Source of the DNA: an uncultured Lachnospiraceae bacterium
GTDB lineage: Bacteria > Bacillota > Clostridia > Lachnospirales > Lachnospiraceae
DNA: 40,105 nucleotides
Direction of reading: 5' to 3'
Assembly: GCA_902763335.1 (NCBI GenBank)
Contig: CACWRR010000013.1
Span: 1-40,105, forward strand
Shown here in pieces: positions 31,723 through 40,105 of the stretch; positions within the stretch are counted from its first letter, which is position 1; every line of letters starts with the position of its first letter. Under the pieces are notes generated by a model, which did no database searches, was not told the origin of the DNA, and saw only the letters and a list, made by a program, of their open reading frames with translations. The translations under genes and the position numbers were made by a program.

Positions 31723-32328
31723 ATGGATATGAATATTGTATGTTTGGATTTGGAAGGCGTACTTGTGCCGGAGATTTGGATTGCTTTTGCTGAGGCAAGT
31801 GGAATACCGGAACTTAAGAGAACAACAAGAGATGAGCCGGATTATGACAAGCTTATGACATGGAGACTCGGAGTACTTAAGGAGCATGGACTCGGACTCA
31901 AGGAGATTCAGGAGACTATAGCAAAGATTGATCCTATACCTGGTGCAAAAGAATTTTTAGATGAGCTCAGATCTATAACACAGGTAATCATTATCAGTGA
32001 TACATTTACACAGTTTGCAGGACCGCTGATGAAGAAGCTCGGCTGGCCTACCATCTTCTGTAATTCATTGGAAGTTGCAGATGATGGAGAGATAACAGGA
32101 TTTAAGATGAGAATCGAAAACTCTAAATATACAACCGTAAAGGCACTGCAGTCAATCGGATATCAGACTATAGCAAGTGGTGACAGCCACAATGACCTTG
32201 GAATGATAAAGGCAAGTAAGGCAGGCTTCTTATTTAAGAGTACAGAGCAGATTAAGAAAGACAACCCTGAGCTTCCTGCATATGAGACTTATGATGAATT
32301 AATGGCAGCAATCAAAAAAGCACTTTAA
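31723..32328 (+). CDS. thrH: ThrH: phosphoserine phosphatase / homoserine phosphotransferase
   Basis: This 201-residue HAD enzyme matches ThrH closely from memory. It starts NIVCLDLEGVLVPEIWIAFA (nucleophile Asp in DLEG), then TTRDEPDYDKLM, the motif II ISDTFTQFAGPLM and the late ASGDSHNDLGM. ThrH removes phosphate from phosphoserine and can pass it to homoserine, so it links serine, cysteine and threonine synthesis. Serine is the precursor for the cysteine operon at 8.6-13.4 kb, although the two are not adjacent. ATG 31723 follows AAAGGAG; 16 upstream codons are unlikely coding because the promoter lies in them. Confidence 0.92.
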   Translation: MDMNIVCLDLEGVLVPEIWIAFAEASGIPELKRTTRDEPDYDKLMTWRLGVLKEHGLGLKEIQETIAKIDPIPGAKEFLDELRSITQVIIISDTFTQFAGPLMKKLGWPTIFCNSLEVADDGEITGFKMRIENSKYTTVKALQSIGYQTIASGDSHNDLGMIKASKAGFLFKSTEQIKKDNPELPAYETYDELMAAIKKAL

Positions 32329-32341
32329 ATCAGACTTACAT

Positions 32342-32383
32342 AAAAAATTGCTCACTTCAGAATTTTGAAGTGAGCAATTTTTT
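32342..32383. terminator. Bidirectional terminator between thrH and trkH
   Basis: An 18-bp perfect stem (32342-32359 with 32366-32383) has A-rich and T-rich ends on opposite sides and a GAATTT loop. It can end both convergent transcripts. Confidence 0.92.
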
Positions 32384-32386
32384 CTT

Positions 32387-33841
32387 TTATTTTCGTTTCC
32401 ATGTACGGAGGCTTAAAAGTCCCAGAAGTGGAAGTATTTCAAGACGTCCCGCAAGCATGTCAAATATTAAAACAAGTTTTGAAAATACGCTGTATCCGCT
32501 GAAATTGCATGTAGGACCTACGGCCTCAAGCCCCGGACCTATGTTATTAAAGCAGGATATAACTGCTGACATATTGGAAGTTATTGAAAATCCGTCAATG
32601 GATATCAGCAGAAAACTTGTTACTATTATAAATGTGTATCCTATAAGATAAAGGTTTGTACTTTCAAGTATTTTTTCATTTACTTTTTCACCGTTCATAC
32701 GGACTATCTGAACTTTGTTCGGATAGAGAGTCTGGCGTATGTGGCGTTTAAGATTTTTAATGAGTAATAACAATCTCTGGAACTTTAAACCTCCGGCTGT
32801 ACTTCCGGCACTGGCACCGATAAACATCAGACAGAGCAGAAGCGTTTTGGAAAATACGGGCCACTTGTCAAAATCTGTGGTTGCAAATCCGGTGGTAGTC
32901 ATAATTGTTGATACCTGAAATGCAGCATGTCTTAAAGTTTCAGATATGCCTGAATACATATTATAGATGTTAAAAGCGATAAGTGCCGTTGCACCTATAA
33001 ATATTCCGAGATAGGCACGAAGCTCCTCGTCTTTCAGGACACTTATAAAACGTTTAGTCAGTATCAGGTAGTAGCAGCTGAAATTTATACCAAAAAGAAG
33101 CATAAATACAGTTGTAACATTCTGGATGTATGGGCTATAGCTTGCCATACTGTCATTTTTGATGCCGAATCCACCGGTTCCGGCAGTTCCAAATGCCGTA
33201 CATACAGAATCAAACGGTGGCATTCCGCCGGCTATGAGAAATATAAAATCAAGCACTGTCAGTGCCATATATATTCCGTACAGTGCAAGGGCTGTCTTCT
33301 TCATACTTGGAACGAGTTTGCCGACGTTTGGCCCCGGACTTTCTGCACGGAGAAGATGCATTGTGGAGCCGGTGTTGTGGTCACTCTTTGGAACAAATAC
33401 CATAAGGAGAACTAAAACTCCCATGCCTCCCATCCAATGACTGAAGCTTCGCCAGAATAAAAGCCCCCGTGATAATGATTCCACATCGGGAAGTATGCTG
33501 GCTCCGGTTGTCGTAAATCCCGACACTATCTCAAACAGTGCATCAATAAATGATGGAATCTGTCTTGAAAAGAAAAACGGCAGGCATCCGATTAAACTGA
33601 TAAGAATCCAGCTTAACGATACACAAATAAGTCCCTCACGGGAGTGGAATCCGCCTGACTGCTTCCGGCTTATAAATTTAAGTATGACAGAGAGAACAAC
33701 GGCTATCAGTATTGAATAAAGAAATGACAGCGCAACTTTGGTTTCTCCGTCAAATAAACATATAAATGTTGAAGGCAGCATTGCAATGGCAACCAGAATT
33801 AAAATTTCTGATAAAAATTTATTTATTTTTCTATAATTCAT
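32387..33841 (-). CDS. TrkH/KtrB-type potassium uptake channel subunit
   Basis: This 484-residue membrane protein carries four P-loop repeats with selectivity-filter-like glycines: SGFTTTGAS (~residue 110), GTAGTGGFG (~222), TIMTTTGFAT (~315) and CFNNIGPGLE (~433). It imports potassium together with the RCK protein encoded upstream. The gene follows trkA after 21 bases. The best-spaced ATG after the AAGGTG site starts a five-codon mini-ORF, and the real ATG is 7 bases further on, within three TGAATTA repeats. Confidence 0.9.
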   Translation of the reverse strand: MNYRKINKFLSEILILVAIAMLPSTFICLFDGETKVALSFLYSILIAVVLSVILKFISRKQSGGFHSREGLICVSLSWILISLIGCLPFFFSRQIPSFIDALFEIVSGFTTTGASILPDVESLSRGLLFWRSFSHWMGGMGVLVLLMVFVPKSDHNTGSTMHLLRAESPGPNVGKLVPSMKKTALALYGIYMALTVLDFIFLIAGGMPPFDSVCTAFGTAGTGGFGIKNDSMASYSPYIQNVTTVFMLLFGINFSCYYLILTKRFISVLKDEELRAYLGIFIGATALIAFNIYNMYSGISETLRHAAFQVSTIMTTTGFATTDFDKWPVFSKTLLLCLMFIGASAGSTAGGLKFQRLLLLIKNLKRHIRQTLYPNKVQIVRMNGEKVNEKILESTNLYLIGYTFIIVTSFLLISIDGFSITSNMSAVISCFNNIGPGLEAVGPTCNFSGYSVFSKLVLIFDMLAGRLEILPLLGLLSLRTWKRK

Positions 33842-33854
33842 AATTCATAATTCA
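33834..33854 (-). repeat. Three tandem TGAATTA heptamers across the trkH start
   Basis: On the minus strand three perfect 7-base units lie between the AAGGTG ribosome site (33857-33862) and codon 3 of trkH. Each added or lost unit would change both spacing and the reading frame of the first ATG. Confidence 0.8.
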
Positions 33855-33862
33855 CGCACCTT

Positions 33863-35221
33863 CTACTCAAATATATCATTAAGCTGAAGTAGTACGCGTT
33901 CAGCCTTAGTTACAACAATCACAGTATCGCCAATCTGGAAAGATGATTCACCGTTTGGAATCTCGGTTTTGCCGTTATGTGTAATACTTACAATCAGGGT
34001 TCCATTTTTCAAATGAAGATTTTTCAGCGGGATACCGCAATTTTTTGTATTTTCATCTGCAACAAATTCTACAGCTTCGGCCAGACCGTTAGCTATAGAG
34101 TGGACTGATACGGCAGCACCAGCCTGATTCTTGACAGCACGCACATATCTTACTATGGTGCTGCAGCATAAGTCTTTCGGACATATGACACTTCCTACAG
34201 GAAGGTGGTCAAGAATTGCCGAATTTTCAGAGTGGCTGATTTTGGTAATAACGTGTGGGATTCCGAGTTCACTTGCATATAATGAAATGATTATATTTAT
34301 TTCATCAATTCCGGTCATTGATACAAGAGCATCACATTTTGCAAGTCCTTCACTTTCCATGAGGGCGTGACTGCTTGCATCACCGCATATAATGTCTGCA
34401 TTTGGAAGCAGCTCAGATAATTCCTCACATTTTTCCCTGTCCTTTTCGATTATCTGGACATGCATGCCTATCTTTAACAGACTTTGTGCAAGGTAATAGC
34501 TTGTACGTCCGCCACCGGCTATCATGACACGTCCGACCTTGTGTGTGATGATACCGAGGTTTTTAAGCAGAACTGCAAGTACGTTGGTAGGTGCGGTTAC
34601 AAACACACGGTCATCCTCCTGAAATACAAAATCACCGCCGGGCATAATAGCCTGTCCGTCACGGAGAACAGCACATACAAGTACTTTACATTTAATAATG
34701 GAATCAAGATTTACAAGAGAAACATGATTCAGTCTGCTGTCTTTTTCTATACGAAGTTCAACGATTTCAACTCTGTCTTTTGCAAAGGATTCACGTTTTA
34801 AAAATCCCGGAAATTTGAGCAGACGTTCCATCTGGTGTGCCGCTTTTTTCTCAGGGTTTATAGCCAGTGAAAGAGCAAAAGTATTTCTCATCCTGAATAA
34901 CTGTTCAGAATATTCAGGGTTACGGATACGGGCAATCGTGTGTATATTCGGATTAAGTGTATGTGCCGTCATACAGCACAATAGATTTATCTCATCCGCA
35001 CCTGCAGTAGCTATAAGAAGCTGTGCATCTTTAATGCCGGCTTCTAAAAGAACCTTCATGGTTGCACAGTTACCCGGTACAGTCATTACATCATACTGAT
35101 CTAATGTACTGTCTAAGATAGCCTGATTTGAATCGATTATTGTTAAGTCATATCCTTCGGTGGACAACTGGCGGGCAATAGCTACGCCGACTTTTCCATC
35201 TCCGGCAATTATTACTTTCAT
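33863..35221 (-). CDS. trkA: TrkA-type potassium channel regulator (double RCK)
   Basis: This 452-residue protein is built as two copies of an RCK-N Rossmann domain plus a TrkA-C domain. The first NAD-binding loop is IIAGDGKVGVAIAR (~4-17), the second MIAGGGRTSYYLAQ (~230). The two TrkA-C parts (e.g. SRLNHVSLVNLDS and NCGIPLKNLHLKNG) bind regulatory nucleotides in relatives. It gates TrkH in response to NAD(H), ATP/ADP or cyclic-di-AMP; which one is not visible. ATG 35221 follows GGAGG; 11 further codons upstream are not preceded by a ribosome site. Confidence 0.92.
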   Translation of the reverse strand: MKVIIAGDGKVGVAIARQLSTEGYDLTIIDSNQAILDSTLDQYDVMTVPGNCATMKVLLEAGIKDAQLLIATAGADEINLLCCMTAHTLNPNIHTIARIRNPEYSEQLFRMRNTFALSLAINPEKKAAHQMERLLKFPGFLKRESFAKDRVEIVELRIEKDSRLNHVSLVNLDSIIKCKVLVCAVLRDGQAIMPGGDFVFQEDDRVFVTAPTNVLAVLLKNLGIITHKVGRVMIAGGGRTSYYLAQSLLKIGMHVQIIEKDREKCEELSELLPNADIICGDASSHALMESEGLAKCDALVSMTGIDEINIIISLYASELGIPHVITKISHSENSAILDHLPVGSVICPKDLCCSTIVRYVRAVKNQAGAAVSVHSIANGLAEAVEFVADENTKNCGIPLKNLHLKNGTLIVSITHNGKTEIPNGESSFQIGDTVIVVTKAERVLLQLNDIFE

Positions 35222-35279
35222 ATTTTCCTCCGTTCTGAAGCGGATTAACCGCATTATTTCTTATACATTAATCAACAAG

Positions 35280-35312
35280 AGTATAGCATAGTTTATATTA
35301 ATATGCCATAAT
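35280..35312. promoter_or_regulatory. Overlapping divergent promoters (trkA leftward, VOC gene rightward)
   Basis: Leftward: TGGCAT (35308-35303) and extended TGC-TATACT (-10 at 35285-35280), 17 bases apart. Rightward: extended TGC-CATAAT (35304-35312) with a weak -35. The hexamers overlap, so firing one could block the other. Confidence 0.4.
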
Positions 35313-35357
35313 ATAAGTGTAAATTTACATTAGTTTGCAGAATAAGGAGGATTATTT

Positions 35358-35747
35358 ATGAGTTTAATCAAAGGTTTGCACCATGTTTCAATGACATGCT
35401 GCAGTGAAAGTGAATACAATGAGGAAATAGCTTTTTACAGGGACATACTGGAAATACCGGTTTTAAGAAGCTGGGATGGCGGAGTTATGTTGAATGCCGG
35501 AAATGCTGTTATCGAGATTTTTCCAAATGGTGATGAACGTCTTGAAAAAGGAACAATAAGACATTTTTCACTGGCAACGGATGATGTGGATGAATGTATA
35601 AGAAGGGTGAGACAGGCAGGCTATCCTGTGTTTGTGGAGCCGAAAGATATAGTTATACAGACTACACCGGGATTTCCGGCAAGAATTGCGTTCTGTAAAG
35701 GTCCTCTGGGTGAGGAGATAGAGTTCTTTCAGGAAAAAATATCTTGA
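35358..35747 (+). CDS. VOC family (glyoxalase-like) protein
   Basis: This 129-residue protein has the paired beta-alpha-beta-beta-beta modules of the vicinal oxygen chelate fold: GLHHVSMTC with a metal-type His at residue 8, FYRDILEIPVLRSW, then IRHFSLATDDVDECIRRV with His near 69, and an end GEEIEFFQE with a Glu. These fit a metal site of two His and one Glu. The reaction may be isomerase-, lyase- or resistance-type; no substrate can be named. The start has a strong AAGGAGG. It is transcribed away from trkA. Confidence 0.85.
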   Translation: MSLIKGLHHVSMTCCSESEYNEEIAFYRDILEIPVLRSWDGGVMLNAGNAVIEIFPNGDERLEKGTIRHFSLATDDVDECIRRVRQAGYPVFVEPKDIVIQTTPGFPARIAFCKGPLGEEIEFFQEKIS

Positions 35748-35841
35748 AAAAAAGCTCAATAAAGGATATATTTATATAATGAGCAATTTTAACATGAAGT
35801 TTATGATGTACTAATCAGAATGACATAAGAGAAAGGATGAG

Positions 35842-37221
35842 ATGATGTGGAGTGCAATTAACGATTTTCTTGTAAGTGTGGATATTTTTGTGTGGGGAAT
35901 ACCTCTTATGGTATTGATTTTGTGCGGTGGAATTATGCTGACATTGAGACTTGGTCTTTTGCAGCTTAGAAAACTTCCGCTGGCACTTAAATGGATGGTA
36001 AAAAATGAAGAGGATGCTATTGGTGAGATATCAAGCTTTTCAGCATTATGTACGGCACTCAGTGCTACGATAGGAACGGGTAATATCGTAGGTGTTGCCA
36101 CAGCAGTTGGAGCCGGAGGTCCGGGAGCATTATTCTGGATGGTTATCACAGCATTCTTTGGTATGGCTACAAAATATTCAGAAGGTCTGCTTGCAGTAAA
36201 ATATCGTGTAGTTGCAGAAGATGGTCACAGTCTCGGAGGCCCGTTCTATTATATAGAACAGGGAATGGGCGCAAGCTGGAAATGGCTTGCAAAGCTTTTT
36301 GCTTTCTTTGGCGTGTGTGTAGGACTGTTTGGTATAGGTACATTCAGTCAGGTGAATGGTATATCAAGTGCGGTAAACGGCTTTTTTGATGCACAGAATA
36401 AGCATTGCGTAAATATTCCGTTTTTAGGAAAATATTCGTGGTCAGTCGTAATAGCATCACTTGTACTGGCATTTTGTGTAGCAGCCGTACTCGTTGGCGG
36501 AGTTAAACGTATAGCAAGTGTAAGTCAGGTCGTTGTACCGTTTATGGCTATTATATATTTTGTATTTGTCGGAGTTCTTATAATATGTAATATAGAAAAA
36601 GTACCTGATGCAATAGTTACGATAGTGAAGGCGGCATTTACACCTAAGGCAGTGACCGGTGGTGCCGTGGGAAGTATGATAGTGGCTATGCAGAAAGGTG
36701 TTGCCCGTGGAATATTCTCAAATGAGGCGGGACTCGGAAGTGCACCTATCGCAGCAGCAGCAGCCCAGACAAACGAACCGGTACGTCAGGGACTTGTAAG
36801 TATGACAGGTACATTCATAGATACAATCATAATATGTACACTCACAGGTTTGTCTATAGTTCTTACAGGTACATGGCAGGTCGAAGGACTTGAGGGTGTT
36901 GAGGTTACGACTTATGCATTCCAGAAGGGACTTCCATTTCCTGAGGAAGTTTCATCATTTATACTTATGATGTGTCTGGTATTCTTTGCATTTACGACTA
37001 TTCTCGGATGGGATTATTACAGTGAGAGATGCCTTGAGTACTTAAGCGGCGGAAATATGAAACATGTTATGATGTATAGATGGGTATATATATTTGCAGT
37101 ATTTATCGGACCATATATGACAGTAAGTGCGGTATGGACCATTGCAGATATATTTAACGGACTGATGGCACTTCCAAATATGATTGCGTTGTTTGCCCTC
37201 AGTGGAGTTGTCGTTAAATAG
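35842..37221 (+). CDS. Alanine/glycine:cation symporter (AGCS), ended early by an amber codon
   Basis: This 459-residue transporter has about ten to eleven membrane segments and the AGCS signature FSALCTALSATIGTGNIVGV (~residues 69-88), then GGPGALFWM. It imports alanine or glycine with sodium or protons. The product ends ALFALSGVVVK at TAG 37219-37221. In the same frame the next 12 codons read TKKFFDKKKDLE and then TAA (37258), which looks like the normal family tail. Probably a Glu, Lys or Gln codon became TAG. The lost tail is short and cytoplasmic, so the transporter may still work. ATG 35842 follows GAAAGGA; ATG 35845 is an equal candidate. Confidence 0.9.
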   Translation: MMWSAINDFLVSVDIFVWGIPLMVLILCGGIMLTLRLGLLQLRKLPLALKWMVKNEEDAIGEISSFSALCTALSATIGTGNIVGVATAVGAGGPGALFWMVITAFFGMATKYSEGLLAVKYRVVAEDGHSLGGPFYYIEQGMGASWKWLAKLFAFFGVCVGLFGIGTFSQVNGISSAVNGFFDAQNKHCVNIPFLGKYSWSVVIASLVLAFCVAAVLVGGVKRIASVSQVVVPFMAIIYFVFVGVLIICNIEKVPDAIVTIVKAAFTPKAVTGGAVGSMIVAMQKGVARGIFSNEAGLGSAPIAAAAAQTNEPVRQGLVSMTGTFIDTIIICTLTGLSIVLTGTWQVEGLEGVEVTTYAFQKGLPFPEEVSSFILMMCLVFFAFTTILGWDYYSERCLEYLSGGNMKHVMMYRWVYIFAVFIGPYMTVSAVWTIADIFNGLMALPNMIALFALSGVVVK

Positions 37222-37262
37222 ACGAAGAAGTTCTTTGATAAGAAGAAAGATTTGGAGTAATA

Positions 37263-38785
37263 ATGAAAAAAGTAATAGGAAGAGTTATTGGTGTTATCCC
37301 TGCAGTTTTGCTGCAGGAATTGTGGTATCTGCTTATTTTATCGTGGCTTGGCAGATTTGCAACGGCTTTGAACATAGGACTTAATGTTCTGGCAGTAATA
37401 TTTGTATTATATCTTATATCGAAGCGGGAAGAACCTGCCTATAAGATTCTGTGGATAGTGATTATTGTATCGATGCCGGTGCTTGGAGCCACGTTATTTT
37501 TATTTTTGGGAGATAAACATACAGGAAAGAAGCTAAAACAGAAGATTGTGATGTCTGAAAAGAAACTGGGAAATGTATTTGAATCCGGTGATGGAATAAT
37601 AGACATTATAGATAAAGAAGATAAACGTATGGCACAGACACTCAGTCATGTTTCTGATGTTACGGGATTTCCGATTGTAAATGTGGATACGGTGAAATAT
37701 TATCCGTTGGGTGAAAAATGTTTTGAAGATATGTGTGAGGCACTTAAGGGTGCGAAAAGTTATATTTATGTTGAATATTTTATCATAGAGGCAGGAACAT
37801 TCTGGAATACTCTTGTTGATATTATGGCAGAAAAGGCAGCAGAAGGTGTGGATGTAAGGGTAATATATGATGACCTTGGCAGCATAGCTACATTTTCCGG
37901 TGTGGATATGGTAAAGCTTGTTTCAAAGGGAATAAAGTGTGTTCCGTTTAATCCGTTTTTCATCATAAAAACCCAGCTTAATAACCGGGACCACAGAAAA
38001 ATTATGGTGATTGACGGTGAGGTGGCGTTCAGTGGCGGAATAAATCTTGCAGATGAATATATAAATGTTACCCATAAGTATGGGCAGTGGAAAGACATTG
38101 CCTTTCGGATAACGGGTGAGGGTGTAAAGCATTATACCTATATGTTTGTGGAATTCTGGAATGCATTTTCAAAGGATAAGATAGATGCTGAAGTGATAAG
38201 AAATTCAGGTAAGTATTGTATTGCAGGTGATAAAAAAGACAGGGTTATATGCTGCCATATTATGATGCTCCGACAAGGAGTGAGGCAGTGAGCAATGTGA
38301 TGTTTATAGAGCTTTTATCTTCCGCTACAAAATATGTCTGGTTTTACACGCCGTATCTGATGCTTGGAGAGTCACTTTATGATGCATTTATACGTGCCGC
38401 CAGACGTGGTGTTGATGTGAGGATAATAATGCCTGGAATCCCTGACAAGAAGACGATATACAGAATATCAAGAAGTTATTATGGTGCTCTTATGGAGGCA
38501 GGTGTAAAAATATATGAATATAAGCCGGGATTTGTTCATGCAAAGGCATGTATAGTGGATGACAGACTGGCAGGTATAGGTACTGTAAATCTGGATTACA
38601 GAAGTCTGTTTTTGCATTATGAGTGTTATTCGCTGTTTTATAAGGCGGACATAATAAAGGATCTGAAGGCAGACTTTGAAGAGACACAGGGAAAATGCCA
38701 TGAATGTGTTATGGAGGAACAGAAAAAAGGAATAGTACATGTACTTATAAATGGAGCATTGAGGGTTATTGCACCATTGTTATAA
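37263..38785 (+). pseudogene. cls: Cardiolipin synthase, frameshifted
   Basis: The first frame (37263-38291) encodes two membrane segments and the first phospholipase-D motif HRKIMVID in a SGGIN context. The second frame (38249-38785) continues the same protein as GYMLPYYDAPTRSEAV and carries the second motif HAKACIVDD, then VNLDYRSLFLHYECYSLFY and the typical end LRVIAPLL. One more A in the six-A run at 38232-38237 would restore one ~507-residue protein (DKKRQGYMLPYY). The enzyme joins two phosphatidylglycerols into cardiolipin. As read here it is split and probably inactive, unless the base is missing through a sequencing error. Confidence 0.85.
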
Positions 38786-38812
38786 ATTTAATCAAAGGAG
38801 AATATGTATTTT

Positions 38813-40105
38813 ATGGAGAGAGAAAAATTGGTTCAAGAATAGGATTTATTCTTGTATCAGCAGGTTGTGCCGTGGGACTGGGAAATGTGTGGAAGTTCCC
38901 ATACATGTGTGGTCAGTATGGAGGTGCGGCATTTATACTTATATATCTGGTATTTCTGTTTATACTGGGATATCCGATAATCGTATGCGAGTTCGCAGTA
39001 GGAAGAGGAAGTCAGAAAAGCTGTGCCACATCCTTTAAGGTGTTGGAGCCTGAGGGCAGAAGATGGCATTTGTACGGATATATGGGAATGGCAGGAAATT
39101 ATCTGTTGATGATGTTCTACACTCTTGTGGCAGGTTGGATGTTGTATTACTTCTACAGATGTATTACCGGAGAATTTACAAATAAAGTTCTGACAACAAC
39201 GGAAGTAAAGATGAAGTTTGATGATATGCCTTCTTGGTCTTATAGTAGTGCTGGCGGTACATTCTATATTACTTCCGGGAGCAGGAAAAGGTATCGAATT
39301 TTATCTTGTGCCTGATTTTAAGCAGATGCAGGAGAAAGGAATAGGAAATGTCATATTCGGTGCAATGTCACAGGCGTTTTTCACGCTGAGTCTGGGAATG
39401 GGTTCCATGGCAATATTTGGAAGTTACCTTGACAAGGAACGTTCGCTTGCGGGCGAATCGCTCAGCATAACGATACTTGATACATTTGTTGCCATAATGG
39501 CAGGACTTATCATAATTCCGGCATGTTTTTCATTTGGAATAGAACCTGATGCGGGACCGTCGCTTATATTTATAACTCTTCCGAATATTTTCACTAAAAT
39601 GTCCGGTGGAAGAGTGTGGGGTTCGCTGTTTTTCATGTTTCTGTCATTTGCAGCACTGTCAACGGTTATAGCGGTGTTTGAAAATATTATCTCATTTGCC
39701 ATAGACCTGTGGGGATGGGAAAGAAGAAAAGCTGTAGTATTTAATATTGCAGCAGTAATTATCCTGTCACTTCCGTGTGTGCTCGGATATAATATATTAT
39801 CAGGTATTCAGCCGTTAGGACCGGGAACGACCATAATGGAACTTGAAGATTTTCTTGTATCAAGTAACGTTCTTCCTCTTGGCTCACTTATATATGTAAT
39901 GTTTTGTACAAGCAAGTATGGATGGGGCTGGGACAACTTTATAGAAGAAGCCAATGCCGGCAAAGGTTTAAGCTTTCCGAGACGGATAAGATGGTATATG
40001 ACATTTATAATACCGCTCATAATTGTGGTGATTTATCTGAAGGGATATTATGACATGTTTTCACCGCTGGGATTAAAATATCTTATTCCGTGGATGTGTG
40101 TGGCA
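38813..40105 (+). pseudogene. SNF-family sodium-dependent transporter, broken and cut by the window end
   Basis: ATG 38813, behind AAAGGAG, encodes MEREK and then loses frame: a five-A run (38823-38827) needs a sixth A to give MEREKIGSRIGFILVS. The frame then reads the family motif SAGCAVGLGNVWKFPYMCGQ. After KFDDM (39230) it shifts again into LLGLIVVLAV, LPGAGKGIEFYL and SLGMGSMAIFGSYL, open to the window end. Relatives have about 40 residues (a membrane segment with a GVEK-type loop) at this junction, so roughly 125 bases are missing. It would have imported an amino acid with sodium. The internal deletion makes a true pseudogene likely. The 3' end lies outside the window. Confidence 0.82.

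Noticed and set aside
35753-35800. Possible terminator GCTCA..TGAGC after the VOC gene
   Set aside because: Only five paired bases around a long loop; too weak to list as a feature.
37219-37221. TAG read as pyrrolysine or a reassigned sense codon
   Set aside because: TAG ends other genes here (for example at 366, 10050 and minus-strand 33865), and no pyrrolysine gene or tRNA is visible.

Overview
The window looks like a low-GC Gram-positive gut anaerobe of the family Lachnospiraceae, possibly close to Lachnospira/Eubacterium. This is an inference from AT-rich codon use, strong AGGAGG ribosome sites, and the mix of CD3324, DUF6512, DUF6591, YtrA-type GntR, BIG2 surface-protein and AGCS/SNF transporter genes. 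No rRNA, tRNA, CRISPR array or transposase was seen.

Layout. 1-5.2 kb is an accessory-looking stretch: the end of a DUF6434 gene, a CD3324 regulator, a truncated DUF1062 gene, a MerR-methyltransferase fusion, a RelB/YafQ-type toxin-antitoxin pair, a second MerR regulator, a DUF6591 membrane-anchored protein and a small HTH protein. 5.4-7.5 kb holds an RsuA-type pseudouridine synthase, a frameshifted DUF4272 gene and a GNAT acetyltransferase. 7.5-13.4 kb is a sulfur amino-acid block. A CmbR/HomR-like LysR regulator is followed, behind a LysR-type palindrome, by an operon of a stand-alone LanC-like toroid protein, cysteine synthase, a cystathionine lyase/synthase and a PatB-type C-S lyase.

13.5-30 kb is a membrane-stress or peptide-resistance region. 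It has a two-component system split around a BcrAB-like ABC exporter, a patatin lipase, and two ABC modules each carrying its own YtrA-type GntR repressor and an AT-rich palindromic operator (one a perfect 48-bp palindrome). Between them lie a 1181-residue BIG2 surface protein, a GGDEF protein and a DUF6512 membrane protein. 30-35.7 kb holds a nucleotidyltransferase, a SpoU methyltransferase, ThrH, a TrkA/TrkH potassium system and a VOC protein. 35.8-40.1 kb holds an AGCS symporter, cardiolipin synthase and an SNF symporter. All three carry reading-frame lesions: an in-frame amber codon, a frameshift, and a frameshift plus an internal deletion.

The most unusual content is non-coding. Two ~200-bp elements (21078-21277 and, on the other strand, 26477-26677) share a conserved asymmetric core inside long self-complementary arms. 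Each lies 24-26 nt upstream of the start codon of the gene on its own strand, so they look like leader RNAs. Two ~121-bp cloverleaf elements (15952-16073 and 20954-21074) differ by compensatory changes in their stems. A third, unrelated structured element precedes the MerR-methyltransferase gene.
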